A stretch of 64,000 nucleotides of DNA from JBBAAP01 sp043808305 (GCA_043808305.1 JAZDFB010000014.1:62001-126000); one strand, 5' to 3'; positions 7,696 through 19,805 are shown, counted from the first letter of the stretch. The notes: generated by a model from the letters alone, not told the origin. Numbers and translations: made by a program.

Positions 7696-10068
7696 ATGAA
7701 AACAAAATACGTTCTGCTGTTTTTCTTTGTCCTAATCGGGCTTGTTTTTACAACCAATTATTCCCCGGCTACGGATGATGATGTCAAGAGGACATCGGAA
7801 AAGTACGGTTTTCTCGGGCCGGAAACAATCAAAATCGGCTCCAATATGCAGGGCCTCCGGGCCCTTGATTTTGATGCTGACGGCAAGATGGATTTCATGA
7901 CGGTTAAGGTTTCAGAGCGGAAAGTCTTCATTTCATACCAGGCCAACGAACCCGCGGCGCAAACAGGCGGGCCGGCACAAGAAGCCACAATGAAATTCCA
8001 GACCGAGTCATTAACCCTGGAAAAATCATTTTCCTATCTTAACGCCGGCGATATTGACGGCGACAAAAAAGCGGATTTGGTTTTCCTGGACAGCCAGAAC
8101 AAATTAAACATCCTGTTCCATAAAAAAGACGCCCGGGCTTTTGAACCGCCCAAGGAAATTCCGTTAGATGACATCAAAGGCGGCGTCCTCAAACTGGTTG
8201 ATTTGAATGGCGACGGAGTAAACGAAATTGTCATTGTTAATGAAGATAACATCAACATAATCAGTTGTGACGCCGAACGCAACACCCGGAAGCCGATAAA
8301 ATATGAAAATAACTCCAAGAAAATAGTTGATTTCGGGATAGCCGATATTAACGGCGACAAATTAAAGGACATCATCCTGGTTAATTCCGATAAGCAAACC
8401 ATCGCATTCCGGCTGCAGCGCCCGGATGCGACCCTTGCTCCTGAAATCACGCAGAAAATCGAAGACATTGATATCGGCAATTTTGCCGATATCAATAATG
8501 ACGCAAAAGATGAATTGCTCGGCTTGCATTCCCAGACCAATGCCCTGAAAATATTCCGGTTTCTTCAGCCGGCCGAATTCAAAACAGCCCCCAAGAAAAA
8601 GTTCCAATTCAGCCAGCTGAGAGATTATCAATTTAAAGGCGGCACCTCGGCATCCTATAGCCTGGCTATCGGCGATTTAAACGGCGACGCGCGCGCCGAT
8701 ATTGTAGTTGCCGACAGCAGCCGCGCCGAAATCAATCTGTACCTGCAGGGAAAATCAAGTGAATTGGAGGAAAAACAAATCTTTCCGTCATTGATTGACA
8801 CCAAGGCTGTGGCGATCGGCGATTTGGATAACGACAAGAAAAACGAGGTTGTCATCCTGAGCACTCAGGAAAAAACCATCGGCGTATTGCCAATGACCGC
8901 AGAGAACAGATTATTATTCCCCAAGCCGCTTTTCCCGATTGATTTGGTGCCGACCGCATTGGTTCTTGCAGACATCAACCGGGACAACAAAAAAGAAGTG
9001 ATTTACAGCGCTCACGATGAAAAAATGGAAAAAGGGTTTATCTTTGTAATGACCCTTGACCAGAAAAACTGTTGGAGCGCCGGCCAAAAAATAGAACTTA
9101 ATTCCAAACAGGGCATTATGGTTGACCAAATCAAAGTTGTCGACATCAATAACGATAATCTGCAGGACCTGATAGTCTTTTTTGAAATAAGTTCTCCGGT
9201 AATATTTATCCAGCAGAAAGACGGTAAATTCCAGGACGTCACTGACGAAAACCAAACTCTTAAAGGATTGTTAAACAAACTTAACCCCGAAAACATTACA
9301 TTTGGCAACTTGCCTGACCAGACGACCGGCCTCAACCAGGATAAGGCAAACGCGTTATTAATATGCCGTAAAAACTTCGCCCGTTCCTTTGTTTGGAAGG
9401 ACAACAACCAGCTTGAGATTATTGACCAGTATAACGGCAAATCCACCGAAGCAAGCGTCCAAACAGCAGTTACCATCAACCTTGATGACGATAAGGCCCC
9501 TGAAATCGTGCTTTATGACAGCCAATCCAGGCAACTTTCTATCCTGAAGAAAACCGGCAACAATGCCTATGAAATAGCCGAAAACACAGACGTGGGTTAT
9601 TTCAACATCAAGGAAATATTTGCCCAGGACATAAATAATGATGGCATAAAAGACCTGTTGCTATTCGGGCAGGACCACTTTGGAATTCTATATGCCGGAA
9701 TTGCCGACCCGCAATTTGAGCCTTTAGCCGGACACACTACCACCATTAAAAAGGGAGTTTATACCAAATATGCGGTTGGTGATGTTAATTCTGACGGCGT
9801 AAAAGACATTGTGATTATTGAAGGGAAAAGACACAATCTGGAAATTCTTTCCATAAATAATAAAAATGAATTAAAGCAGGAGCTAACTTTTCCTATATTT
9901 GAAGACCCCGAAACCGACCTTTTAGATGAAGAGACGGATGACCCTCGGTGGCGGAACCTGCCCACCAACGAACCCAGAGAAATAAAAATCGTAGATATTA
10001 ACAATGACAAGAAAAATGACATACTACTCTTGGCGCACCGGAATTTAATCATCTATTTGCAGGAATAA
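7696..10068 (+). CDS. Secreted FG-GAP/VCBS-repeat beta-propeller protein
   Basis: A 790-residue protein with a signal peptide (KYVLLFFFVLIGLVFTT). About thirteen Ca-binding loops of the type D-x-[DN]-x-D-x-x-x-[DE] recur every 50-60 residues. Examples are DFDADGKMDF, DIDGDKKADL, DLNGDGVNEI, DINGDKLKDI, DLNGDARADI, DINNDGIKDL and DVNSDGVKDI. These indicate one or two seven-bladed FG-GAP propellers, which in this family mediate surface adhesion or protein binding. No catalytic or anchoring domain is visible. It is the last gene of the protease, DUF3352-like, FG-GAP run. Confidence 0.85.
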   Translation: MKTKYVLLFFFVLIGLVFTTNYSPATDDDVKRTSEKYGFLGPETIKIGSNMQGLRALDFDADGKMDFMTVKVSERKVFISYQANEPAAQTGGPAQEATMKFQTESLTLEKSFSYLNAGDIDGDKKADLVFLDSQNKLNILFHKKDARAFEPPKEIPLDDIKGGVLKLVDLNGDGVNEIVIVNEDNINIISCDAERNTRKPIKYENNSKKIVDFGIADINGDKLKDIILVNSDKQTIAFRLQRPDATLAPEITQKIEDIDIGNFADINNDAKDELLGLHSQTNALKIFRFLQPAEFKTAPKKKFQFSQLRDYQFKGGTSASYSLAIGDLNGDARADIVVADSSRAEINLYLQGKSSELEEKQIFPSLIDTKAVAIGDLDNDKKNEVVILSTQEKTIGVLPMTAENRLLFPKPLFPIDLVPTALVLADINRDNKKEVIYSAHDEKMEKGFIFVMTLDQKNCWSAGQKIELNSKQGIMVDQIKVVDINNDNLQDLIVFFEISSPVIFIQQKDGKFQDVTDENQTLKGLLNKLNPENITFGNLPDQTTGLNQDKANALLICRKNFARSFVWKDNNQLEIIDQYNGKSTEASVQTAVTINLDDDKAPEIVLYDSQSRQLSILKKTGNNAYEIAENTDVGYFNIKEIFAQDINNDGIKDLLLFGQDHFGILYAGIADPQFEPLAGHTTTIKKGVYTKYAVGDVNSDGVKDIVIIEGKRHNLEILSINNKNELKQELTFPIFEDPETDLLDEETDDPRWRNLPTNEPREIKIVDINNDKKNDILLLAHRNLIIYLQE

Positions 10069-10312
10069 GAGTAGCTTAAAAACCCGTCTGTTCTTTGTCA
10101 AGCCGAATCTTTGCAATATCCGGTGACACACCTGATTTTCTTTTCCTTTATTTCTGCGGTTCCCAAGGCGGAGTTTTTGCCAAATCGACCTTTACCCGCG
10201 CGCCGCCACTGGACATTTTAGACAATCAATTTTTTGTTGCCCGGCCGGCGATGATTGTATTTTCGTACACCCTCCCAAAACTTCACTTGGGACCCAGCGG
10301 GAATAGTTATGG
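10069..10312. other. Convergent intergenic region with dispersed repeat copy 3
   Basis: It lies between the convergent FG-GAP and lipoprotein genes. It carries a GGTGACACAC string (also near 3870 and 45415) and dispersed repeat copy 3. No gene is supported. Confidence 0.6.
10223..10275 (+). repeat. Dispersed ~50-bp repeat, copy 3
   Basis: It shares GCCGGCGATGATTGTATTTT and ACACCCTCCC with copy 2, and lacks a 4-base CTAT present in copies 1 and 2. ACAATCA and TGATTGT form its outer inverted pair. Confidence 0.75.
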
Positions 10313-11953
10313 TTATTTTTTATTCGGAATCAGCCTTTGTTGCTCGATAAATTTCTTGGCGTTTTTAAGGTTGTCAGGCGGGGCGGAGAAATTGGCAGTA
10401 CTCGTACTAACCATGCCTCCGCTTTGTTCTCCTTTGCCTGCGAATCCGAAAACACTTATTGATGATGACACTCCGCCAAAGCCGTCCGAGCTATCCCCAA
10501 ACAAGTGCGACTCGCCATCTATATAGTCATACACAACGCCTTTCCCGCCCAGTGCCACGGCAATTCCTTTATCAGCTTGGGCTGTTGCGCCGCCGCCCTC
10601 TCCGCATATCGGACTATTATTGGCTTCTTTCGCGAAACTCCCGTCGCCGCCTATAGCGATGACCAGTTTGGCTTCGTAATCTACCAGGCTGACCTTGGCG
10701 CCTTCTTTCCCGTCTTGGCCGTTTGCCCCGATGATGATTGCCAGATCCTTGTCTTTGGTCCGGTAAGTTCTGGTGGTCTTGGGTCTGTATTGCCAGGCGA
10801 ATTCCCCAAGAATTCTTCTGATCGTTCTTTCCGCGTCTTCGTCATCCTCAGAAGCGAGTATGGCGTCAAAAAGGCTGTTCTGCAGCTTTTCCAGTTGTTC
10901 GTCGGGTATGAAACCAAAAGATTTAAGGATTGCCTGGGCGCTCATTTTGATTTGCGCATCGGGGTTTTGCAGGGCCTGCTCAAGTTCGGGGATTGCTATT
11001 TCGCCCACCGTTATCAGTTCGTTTTGGGCGGCTTCGCGGTTCTCGAACTGCTCGTCCCCGAACTGTTGGATTAGTTTGGCGATCTTGACCTGCAGTTCCG
11101 GCGTAAGTTGCCGTGTTTCTTGGTCTTGGGGCCTGATATTAACGGATTCATCCGCCGGCGGAAGATTTGCGGCCCACCGCGCCGCACCGCGGATTAGCTC
11201 CAATCCAACCTCGCCTGCCCAACCGCCCCCCTTGGAAGAAGATTGATAATAAACCCGGCCGTCTTTGTAACAATAAGTGAAGGCGTAAACCGGGCCGTCT
11301 TCCCATGTGGCGACAATCTTGGCGTTTTTATCAAGCGAATTGGTATCTATCCCGGCGCTGGAACCGCTGGCCGACGTTTCCAATAAAGAACCAGCGAGCA
11401 ATTTAGTGCCGAAGGCATCTGCCATGGTTGTGGCAGCGTTGCCGCCCACATTGACATATTGGGACGCGCCGAACCATTCGGCAATATAAGAAATATCGTT
11501 AAAACCCCGGGTTAAATCGTGAGGCAATTCCGGGTAAGGCAACGCTGACGGGACGCCGCTGAATAATATCATGCCGCCGCCCTGCCCGGCGAATTCTTTA
11601 AGGGCATCGGCCAGTTTTTGGGAACAGACGGCGTAATCCACCACGACCACTAATTGGAACTTTTTAAGGTCATCCTTGCCGGCGTCAAAGCTGTCGGCAG
11701 TAACTACGTCAAATCCGGCCTGCCTGATAGCTTTACCGACAGCGTCATCGTCCGCGCCGAAATAAAGGGCCTTGGGAGGCTCGGGGACAGCCATTTTGCC
11801 CGGAGTCGGGATGTTGCTTTCAGCCGGTTTAACCACGTCGGGTTTGCCGGGGTCACTGTCCGGCTCAACCGGCTTGAGCGTAGCGGAACCGCAACCCCAA
11901 CCTAAGATTAGCAGCAACGCCAGGCCAATTGCCATTATCATAGTTCTTTTCAT
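10313..11953 (-). CDS. Lipoprotein with ThuA-like N-domain, HEAT-type helices and Gly-rich C-domain
   Basis: A 546-residue protein. The signal sequence ends in the lipobox LILGWGC, so Cys21 is probably lipidated. Residues 60-270 read as a Rossmann-like, glutamine-amidotransferase or ThuA-type fold without a clear nucleophile (LYFGADDDAVGKAIRQAG; FQLVVVVDYAV; GGGMILFSGV). Residues about 285-350 are HEAT-like helices (ENREAAQNELITVGEIAIPE). The C-terminal 150 residues are rich in Gly and beta-branched residues (LVIAIGGDGS; GIAVALGGKGVV). It is convergent with the FG-GAP gene. The function is unknown; a cell-envelope role is inferred from the lipobox. Confidence 0.65.
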   Translation of the reverse strand: MKRTMIMAIGLALLLILGWGCGSATLKPVEPDSDPGKPDVVKPAESNIPTPGKMAVPEPPKALYFGADDDAVGKAIRQAGFDVVTADSFDAGKDDLKKFQLVVVVDYAVCSQKLADALKEFAGQGGGMILFSGVPSALPYPELPHDLTRGFNDISYIAEWFGASQYVNVGGNAATTMADAFGTKLLAGSLLETSASGSSAGIDTNSLDKNAKIVATWEDGPVYAFTYCYKDGRVYYQSSSKGGGWAGEVGLELIRGAARWAANLPPADESVNIRPQDQETRQLTPELQVKIAKLIQQFGDEQFENREAAQNELITVGEIAIPELEQALQNPDAQIKMSAQAILKSFGFIPDEQLEKLQNSLFDAILASEDDEDAERTIRRILGEFAWQYRPKTTRTYRTKDKDLAIIIGANGQDGKEGAKVSLVDYEAKLVIAIGGDGSFAKEANNSPICGEGGGATAQADKGIAVALGGKGVVYDYIDGESHLFGDSSDGFGGVSSSISVFGFAGKGEQSGGMVSTSTANFSAPPDNLKNAKKFIEQQRLIPNKK

Positions 11954-12183
11954 ATCGGACCTCTTTCTTTTTTATGCTTGAATTCGGGTCACACTGAACT
12001 ACTAATACTGAATTCTATAATACCACGCCCGGGCGGTTTGGGCAAGGATATTAGTATCTTGGGAAACGGTTCTCTTGACAGGAGCAGGTTTTTTTCTATG
12101 GTAGCCGTTATAGAAATAATTTTTATACGGTTGCCCGGAGGGCGCATCCGGCCTGAGACGGTCGGACAGGCGGGTTTTTCATT
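11954..12183. other. Divergent promoter region built from repeats found elsewhere
   Basis: The 20-nt repeat (12028-12048) and the TTGACAG dyad repeat (12075-12116) both occur here and also upstream at 2026 and 4191. The region separates a minus-strand lipoprotein gene from the plus-strand kinase gene. Confidence 0.6.
12075..12116 (+). repeat. Dispersed repeat with dyad, copy 2
   Basis: TTGACAGGAGCAGG, a T-run, CTATGGTAGCCGTTATAG and AAA correspond base for base, with a few changes, to 4191-4230. It lies 68 bases before the kinase ORF. Confidence 0.6.
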
Positions 12184-15100
12184 ATGCCAATGCCTTTTAG
12201 CAAACTGGGTAAATACAAAATCATCAGCCTTATCGGCGGCGGCGGTATGGGCGAGATATTCCTGGCCAAACAGGAAGAGATAGACCGCAAGGTGGTGGTG
12301 AAGGTTTTGCCGCAATCGTTTTCCAATAACGAATCGATGGTGGCAAGGTTTCGCCAAGAGGTGCACGTGCTGGGTCAGTTATCCCATCCGAATATCTGTT
12401 CGATTATCGATGTGGGCGAGCAGGACGGGACTTACTACTATGTGATGGAGTACCTGGCCGGCCGTGACCTGGGCTGGGTGATTGAGATGCAGCGCATCAC
12501 GCCGGAGCGCGCGGCGGATATCGTCCGGCAAGCCGCCGAGGCGCTGCATTTCGTCCATAAACAGGGCATCATCCACCGCGACATAAAACCGCAGAATATC
12601 ATTCTTACCCGCACCGGCCAGGTGCGCCAGGCTAAGAAACGGGAGTACCGCTCATCAATGGGAAGAATATTAGACCGACTTTGGGGCGGCCGGGATAAAA
12701 ACGAATCAGCCGGTTATCCTGCTCCGGACGGCAAGGCCGCAGGCGCATCCGAAACTTTGATTGCTCCGATACCAAAGCATATGCCAACCGGCCCGGAATT
12801 TGCCTCCAAGGAGCAAACACGGCCGGCGGAAGAGCGCGAGGAAACGCCGTCGCCCGAGTTCTATGACCATGCCTACATCATTGATTTCGGGCTGGCCCGC
12901 GAGTCGGGCGCGCAGGCGCTGACGATGACAGGCGACCTTATAGGCACGCCGGCCTATATGGCGCCGGAACAGGCGGCCGGCGCCAAGGAGAAATTCGGAC
13001 CGGGAATCGATATCTATAGCCTGGGCGTGATTCTCTACGAGATGCTGACTCTTCAAAAACCGTTTAATGCGGATTCCCCGGCGGCGATGATTGCCAAAGT
13101 AATCAAGGACGAGCCGATACGGCCGTTTTTGCTTAAGCGCGATATCCCGAAAGACCTGGAAACCATCATCCTTAAGTGCATGGAAAAAGAGCCGCGCCGG
13201 CGTTACTCTTCGGCGCAAGCGTTGGCCGAGGATATTCACAGGTGGCAGGAAGGCGAGCCAATCTGGGCGCGGCCAATCGGCCTGGCTGAACGGGCCTACC
13301 GCTGGTTTCGCAGGCATCCGGCGGCGGCCATAGCAACCGGTTTTATTATGGTATTCGCCGCGGTTATTTTAATCATCTCCCTGCTTGTGGCCGGCGGCTG
13401 GAAAACGGTTTACAAAGCCGATTTCACGGCCGGAGAAGGGAGAAACGATTGGACTGGTTTTGAAGGTAATTTTGGCTGGCACGACGGGGCGCTTTGCATC
13501 GGGCGGGGCGAGCAATGGAGCGCCGCATTGAGCCGGCAGGCATACTTCGGGAATATCCGGCTGGAATATATCGCTCAGATTATGCCCGATAGTTTGGCTA
13601 TCAACGACCTGTCCTGTTTTATCGACGGCAGCGAAAAGAGCAGTTTTTATACCAGCGGCTATTATTTTGGGGTGGGAGGAAATAACAACACCCGTTCGCA
13701 TATGTTGCGCAAGGGGGAGAATGTGGTGGCGGCGAACCTTGATTTCCGGCTGGAGAGGGAACGGCTTTACAAAATCGTAGCGGAAAAGATAGGCCCGGAG
13801 ATGAGCGTTACGGTTAACGGAAGGAAACTCTACGAATACCGAGATTTTTTCCCGCTGCTTGAGGTTGAGGGGCGGGTCGGGCTTTATTCGTCAACCCATG
13901 CCCATATCAAAAAGATAACCATCTATCATTTGAAGGCGCCGGCCTTCCCGGACGAAATGACCGATGCGGACGGGCGTTATAATGCGAAAGAATACCTGGC
14001 CGCGGCGTATTTGTACGAGGGCATAACAAAGAAGACGGATAAGCAAGAGGTCCGGGAGCTGGCCGGATTCAAGCAGGCCGTTTCGCTATGGCAACATTCC
14101 GTGGCTTGCGGCCAAACCGGCGACAAACACCGGGCGCAGGCAAAACAGATTCTTGAAGGTCTGGCTGATTCGGCGCGGTCGCCGCGCCTACGCATAGAGG
14201 CGCAAGCCGCACTGGCAGTAATACTGATTGAAAATGGCGAGATTGAACAGGGCGCGACTGTCCTGGCCCGGAATCTTGAATCGGTTGCTACGGCAAGCGA
14301 ACGCTTTATCATCCTGAACGTGCTTGACCAAAAAGCCAATGAGTTCTATCGGAAAGGAAACTGGAGCGAATATGAACGGTTGGTGGCAACTTTTACCGGC
14401 CATATCCCTTTGGAAACCCTGGTGCTTGTCGGAGGGGATAATTTCCGCAGCGTGGCGATTCATTGGGCGGCTATTCTGGTTTCACGGAGGCAGTGGCGCG
14501 AGGCAGCCGAATTCCTCAAAAGTTGCTACGACAAAATTGACAACTCGGCTTCGGGGCAGATGCTTTTTACCGGGGTGCAACTTCTTTGCCTTAATAAGGA
14601 TTTTGATAAGGCGCTGCATTGGTTAAAAGAAGAACGAGAGAACATCCGCCGTGTCAGAAAATTGCACCGGCCAGATTGTCAAATACCTATTGAAGAAGAC
14701 CCATACTGGGCCGTTCTCTACCAGTTGTGCTTGAATGCGGAGATTGATGTGTGTTGTAAGGCCGGCCGGTTCGAAGAGGCCGAACGTGCCATTGAGGAGG
14801 AACAGCAAATTATCGCCGGCCATGAAAAGATAGGAATAACCGGGAAATATCAGCCTTGGGTCGAAATCGTTGCCAGGGGACAGGTGGCCATCTTTTCCCA
14901 AAACAGAGAGGCGATGAAACGAGTTGCCCGCATCGCCGAGCAGTTCATGCAAAATAATCCGTACCAGGAAGAGTTTGTTATTGTGGCTTCAATGTATCAA
15001 AATCTGCTTTGCTGCCTGGGTGAATACGAAAAAGCGATTGCTTTGCTGGAGGGAACCGATAAAGACAAGCGGCAGGCGGGTTGGAATGAAAACTTTGCCC

Positions 15101-15483
15101 GGAGCCGTATGGCGTCGCTTGACACATTTGTGCCTGCCTATATGGCGGCACGCACGCCGGCGGAGGTTTTAAACTATGTGAGCGAACTCCTGAAGATATC
15201 TCCAAACAGCCTAGTATTAAATTATTATGCGGCTTCGGGAGGCATCACTGCCGAAAGACATGAAGAACAATCTGCTCATTATTATTCAGGCAGTGCGGCA
15301 AGATTAGAAATGCTGCGCGGGAATCCGTGGGACCTTAGGCTGCAGCTTGCCGTTGGGTACGAGTTGCATGGCGAGAAAGAAAAGGCGCGGGGAGAATACC
15401 GGCGCGCGTTGGAAATGATGCCTTGGAAAACAGCCAAGTGGTATTTCTGCACGGAGGCATTGAAAAGATTGAAAGAGCAATAA
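12184..15483 (+). CDS. Membrane Ser/Thr protein kinase with LamG/DUF1080-like and helical C-terminal regions
   Basis: A 1099-residue protein. Kinase domain 10-360: Gly loop GGGGMGE (18-24), Lys40, catalytic HRDIKPQN (131-138), DFG (234-236) and GTPAYMAPEQ (254-263). A charged, Pro-rich insertion of about 80 residues separates the catalytic loop from DFG, where roughly 18 residues are usual. One transmembrane helix (about 380-404) is followed outside by a concanavalin-like domain (WTGFEGNFGWHDGALCIG to VGLYSSTHAHIKKITIY). A long helical TPR-like tail completes it. The start lacks a clear ribosome site; ATG 12190 is an alternative. It probably senses an extracellular signal. Substrates are unknown. 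Confidence 0.88.
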   Translation: MPMPFSKLGKYKIISLIGGGGMGEIFLAKQEEIDRKVVVKVLPQSFSNNESMVARFRQEVHVLGQLSHPNICSIIDVGEQDGTYYYVMEYLAGRDLGWVIEMQRITPERAADIVRQAAEALHFVHKQGIIHRDIKPQNIILTRTGQVRQAKKREYRSSMGRILDRLWGGRDKNESAGYPAPDGKAAGASETLIAPIPKHMPTGPEFASKEQTRPAEEREETPSPEFYDHAYIIDFGLARESGAQALTMTGDLIGTPAYMAPEQAAGAKEKFGPGIDIYSLGVILYEMLTLQKPFNADSPAAMIAKVIKDEPIRPFLLKRDIPKDLETIILKCMEKEPRRRYSSAQALAEDIHRWQEGEPIWARPIGLAERAYRWFRRHPAAAIATGFIMVFAAVILIISLLVAGGWKTVYKADFTAGEGRNDWTGFEGNFGWHDGALCIGRGEQWSAALSRQAYFGNIRLEYIAQIMPDSLAINDLSCFIDGSEKSSFYTSGYYFGVGGNNNTRSHMLRKGENVVAANLDFRLERERLYKIVAEKIGPEMSVTVNGRKLYEYRDFFPLLEVEGRVGLYSSTHAHIKKITIYHLKAPAFPDEMTDADGRYNAKEYLAAAYLYEGITKKTDKQEVRELAGFKQAVSLWQHSVACGQTGDKHRAQAKQILEGLADSARSPRLRIEAQAALAVILIENGEIEQGATVLARNLESVATASERFIILNVLDQKANEFYRKGNWSEYERLVATFTGHIPLETLVLVGGDNFRSVAIHWAAILVSRRQWREAAEFLKSCYDKIDNSASGQMLFTGVQLLCLNKDFDKALHWLKEERENIRRVRKLHRPDCQIPIEEDPYWAVLYQLCLNAEIDVCCKAGRFEEAERAIEEEQQIIAGHEKIGITGKYQPWVEIVARGQVAIFSQNREAMKRVARIAEQFMQNNPYQEEFVIVASMYQNLLCCLGEYEKAIALLEGTDKDKRQAGWNENFARSRMASLDTFVPAYMAARTPAEVLNYVSELLKISPNSLVLNYYAASGGITAERHEEQSAHYYSGSAARLEMLRGNPWDLRLQLAVGYELHGEKEKARGEYRRALEMMPWKTAKWYFCTEALKRLKEQ

Positions 15484-15508
15484 TTCTGAAGACACACCCG
15501 CGCCGCCG

Positions 15509-18115
<2,607 letters not shown>

Positions 18116-18130
18116 CTTATAGTCCTTTTC

Positions 18131-18152
18131 CATCCCGCATTAGTGCGGGATG
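18131..18152. repeat. Perfect palindrome in the clpB leader
   Basis: CATCCCGCA, loop TTAG, TGCGGGATG: nine paired bases. The same CCCGCA/TGCGGG stem occurs inside ksgA (37847-37862). It is close to the clpB ribosome site, so a regulatory effect is possible but unproven. Confidence 0.7.
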
Positions 18153-18228
18153 TCACTGCGGTTCCACAGATTAACACGGATAAATTCAATTTTTCCTGTT
18201 TCGGGCTTTCGTGGTAAATCTTATTTGT

Positions 18229-18256
18229 ATTATATCAAATTATCCGCATATATCAA
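18229..18256 (-). promoter_or_regulatory. clpB promoter, sigma-70 type
   Basis: On the minus strand, TTGATA (18256-18251), exactly 16 nt, TATAAT (18234-18229). It gives a leader of about 110 nt. Confidence 0.65.
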
Positions 18257-18406
18257 GAAAATCCCTTCGGGATTTCCTTTTGGCAGCGGATTACCAATAA
18301 AAGTTTGACAAGGCCGGCATAAGATATAAATTTACCCTGAAATCCGGTAGTTAAATTATATCAATTCTGAAACAAAGCCTAAGCCTTAACGGCAAAGGAG
18401 GTCGCG

Positions 18407-19069
18407 ATGGAAGAAGCCAAGAAACCCGAACAGCCGGCAAAAACACCGGAGGTCTGCCAGGGGTGCAACAAAGAGATTACTGAAGGGCAGGCGTCTTTCC
18501 TTAATAATGCCGCGTTCTGCCCGGCCTGCCGGAAACAGACTATTGCGGCGCTCAAGGCGCAGGAAGCTGCCGGCAGTGATATGGTTCCGGCCATATTGGG
18601 CGGCTGCGCCGCGGCTATTGTCGCCGGTATTGTCTGGGGATTGATTGTTATCTTGGCTAATTATGAAATCGGCTTTATGGCCATCGGTGTAGGCATACTG
18701 GTCGGTTACAGTATATTCTGGGCTACCGGCAAAAAGCGGGGCCGGTCTTTGCAATTGACTGCCGCCGGTATCAGCCTTTTGGGCATACTCATCGGCAAGT
18801 ATATCTGCTTTTACCATTTCTTTAGAAAGGGGATGGAAAATTATGTCAAGGCCAATCCTGATAAATTCACCATTCCGCTCAATGAGATGCTGGCCCAGTA
18901 CGGGCTTTTCAGCGTTAATATGATAGCTTCATTCTTCAGCAACATCTCTAACTTGGTTTCGGGATACGATATCCTCTGGGTAGTTTTAGCCGTCAGCGCG
19001 GCATACAAAATCCCGGCTATGCTTAAGGTGCAGTTTACCGATAATAAGAACAGTATCGCGGCTAAATAA
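18407..19069 (+). CDS. Zinc-ribbon integral membrane protein
   Basis: A 220-residue protein. A four-Cys zinc ribbon sits at residues 17-45 (CQGC...CPAC). Hydrophobic segments follow at about 60-80, 85-105 and 115-135, with one more near 175-200. The ATG follows AAAGGAGG, a strong ribosome site. It has no family name I can give. It probably sits in the cytoplasmic membrane with the ribbon in the cytosol. It is divergent from clpB and followed by a HEAT lipoprotein gene. Confidence 0.7.
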   Translation: MEEAKKPEQPAKTPEVCQGCNKEITEGQASFLNNAAFCPACRKQTIAALKAQEAAGSDMVPAILGGCAAAIVAGIVWGLIVILANYEIGFMAIGVGILVGYSIFWATGKKRGRSLQLTAAGISLLGILIGKYICFYHFFRKGMENYVKANPDKFTIPLNEMLAQYGLFSVNMIASFFSNISNLVSGYDILWVVLAVSAAYKIPAMLKVQFTDNKNSIAAK

Positions 19070-19095
19070 TTTCCGCGCCGTTAAAGCGGTTTTTA

Positions 19096-19123
19096 TTGAC
19101 GTTCGGACGGATTTTAATACCAT
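19096..19123 (+). promoter_or_regulatory. Candidate promoter close to the start codon
   Basis: TTGACG (19096-19101), a 16-nt spacer, then TACCAT (19118-19123). ATG 19134 is ten bases further on and has no ribosome site. Confidence 0.4.
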
Positions 19124-19133
19124 CAAGAATATT

Positions 19134-19748
19134 ATGCTAATGAGATATTTAAGTATTGTGGCCGTTTGCTGTTTATTAGCGGGTTGTTCTTCGCACCCCC
19201 AGCCGTCCATTTCCTCGGTGGACCCGGATCTGAGGCGCGAGGCTGTCGTGGATTTCTCCGGCTCAAGCGAGGCAACACGGCTCCTGCCGACTTTTACGGG
19301 GATGCTCCAGAACGATCCGGACCCGCTGGTCAGGGCGATTGTGGCCCGGAGCCTGGGCCAGCACAAATACCAGCCGGCCGTGCCGGCGCTGGTAAAAGCG
19401 CTGGAAGATAAAATCCCGTTTGTCCGCCAGGACGCGGCAACGGCGCTGGGCGAAATCGCCGACAAGTCAGCCGTGCCGGCGCTGCTTAAGGCGCTGGACA
19501 CAGACACCTATGCCGACGTCCGGCGGGTCATTGCGCAGTCGCTCAGGCCGCCATACATAACCGAGCCGGAGTTAACCGTGGTTAACGGGTTGATTGAAAG
19601 GCTTAATGACGTCAGCAAAGGCGTCGGGTTCGCGGCGTTACAGTCATTACAGCAAATTACAAAGCAGAACCTGCCGTTTGATATCAAGGAATGGGAAAAA
19701 TGGCGCGACGCCAATATGAAACCGCAGACCGGCGCCGATAAGCGCTGA
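19134..19748 (+). CDS. HEAT-repeat lipoprotein
   Basis: A 204-residue protein. The signal peptide ends in LLAGC, so Cys at position 18 should be lipidated. It is followed by PBS-lyase/HEAT helices: LVRAIVARSLGQHKYQPAVP, then FVRQDAATALGEIADKSAVP and DVRRVIAQSLRPP. Each unit pairs two helices around a conserved Asp/Arg-Ala core. Such proteins act as binding scaffolds; no enzyme motif is visible. ATG 19140 is an alternative start. A promoter ten bases upstream suggests a leaderless or nearly leaderless message. The DUF366 gene follows after a palindromic spacer. Confidence 0.8.
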   Translation: MLMRYLSIVAVCCLLAGCSSHPQPSISSVDPDLRREAVVDFSGSSEATRLLPTFTGMLQNDPDPLVRAIVARSLGQHKYQPAVPALVKALEDKIPFVRQDAATALGEIADKSAVPALLKALDTDTYADVRRVIAQSLRPPYITEPELTVVNGLIERLNDVSKGVGFAALQSLQQITKQNLPFDIKEWEKWRDANMKPQTGADKR

Positions 19749-19805
19749 TTTCCCGCATTGTTCACCCCGAAATTATCGGGGTGAATAATCCGGGATAACA
19801 ATACC

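Noticed and set aside
10095..10526. 143-codon plus-strand frame
   Set aside because: It covers a dispersed repeat and then lies antisense to the lipoprotein gene.
18116..18406. CIRCE/HrcA operator before clpB
   Set aside because: The TTAGCACTC-N9-GAGTGCTAA inverted repeat is absent; the palindrome there is a CCCGCA-type element found elsewhere.
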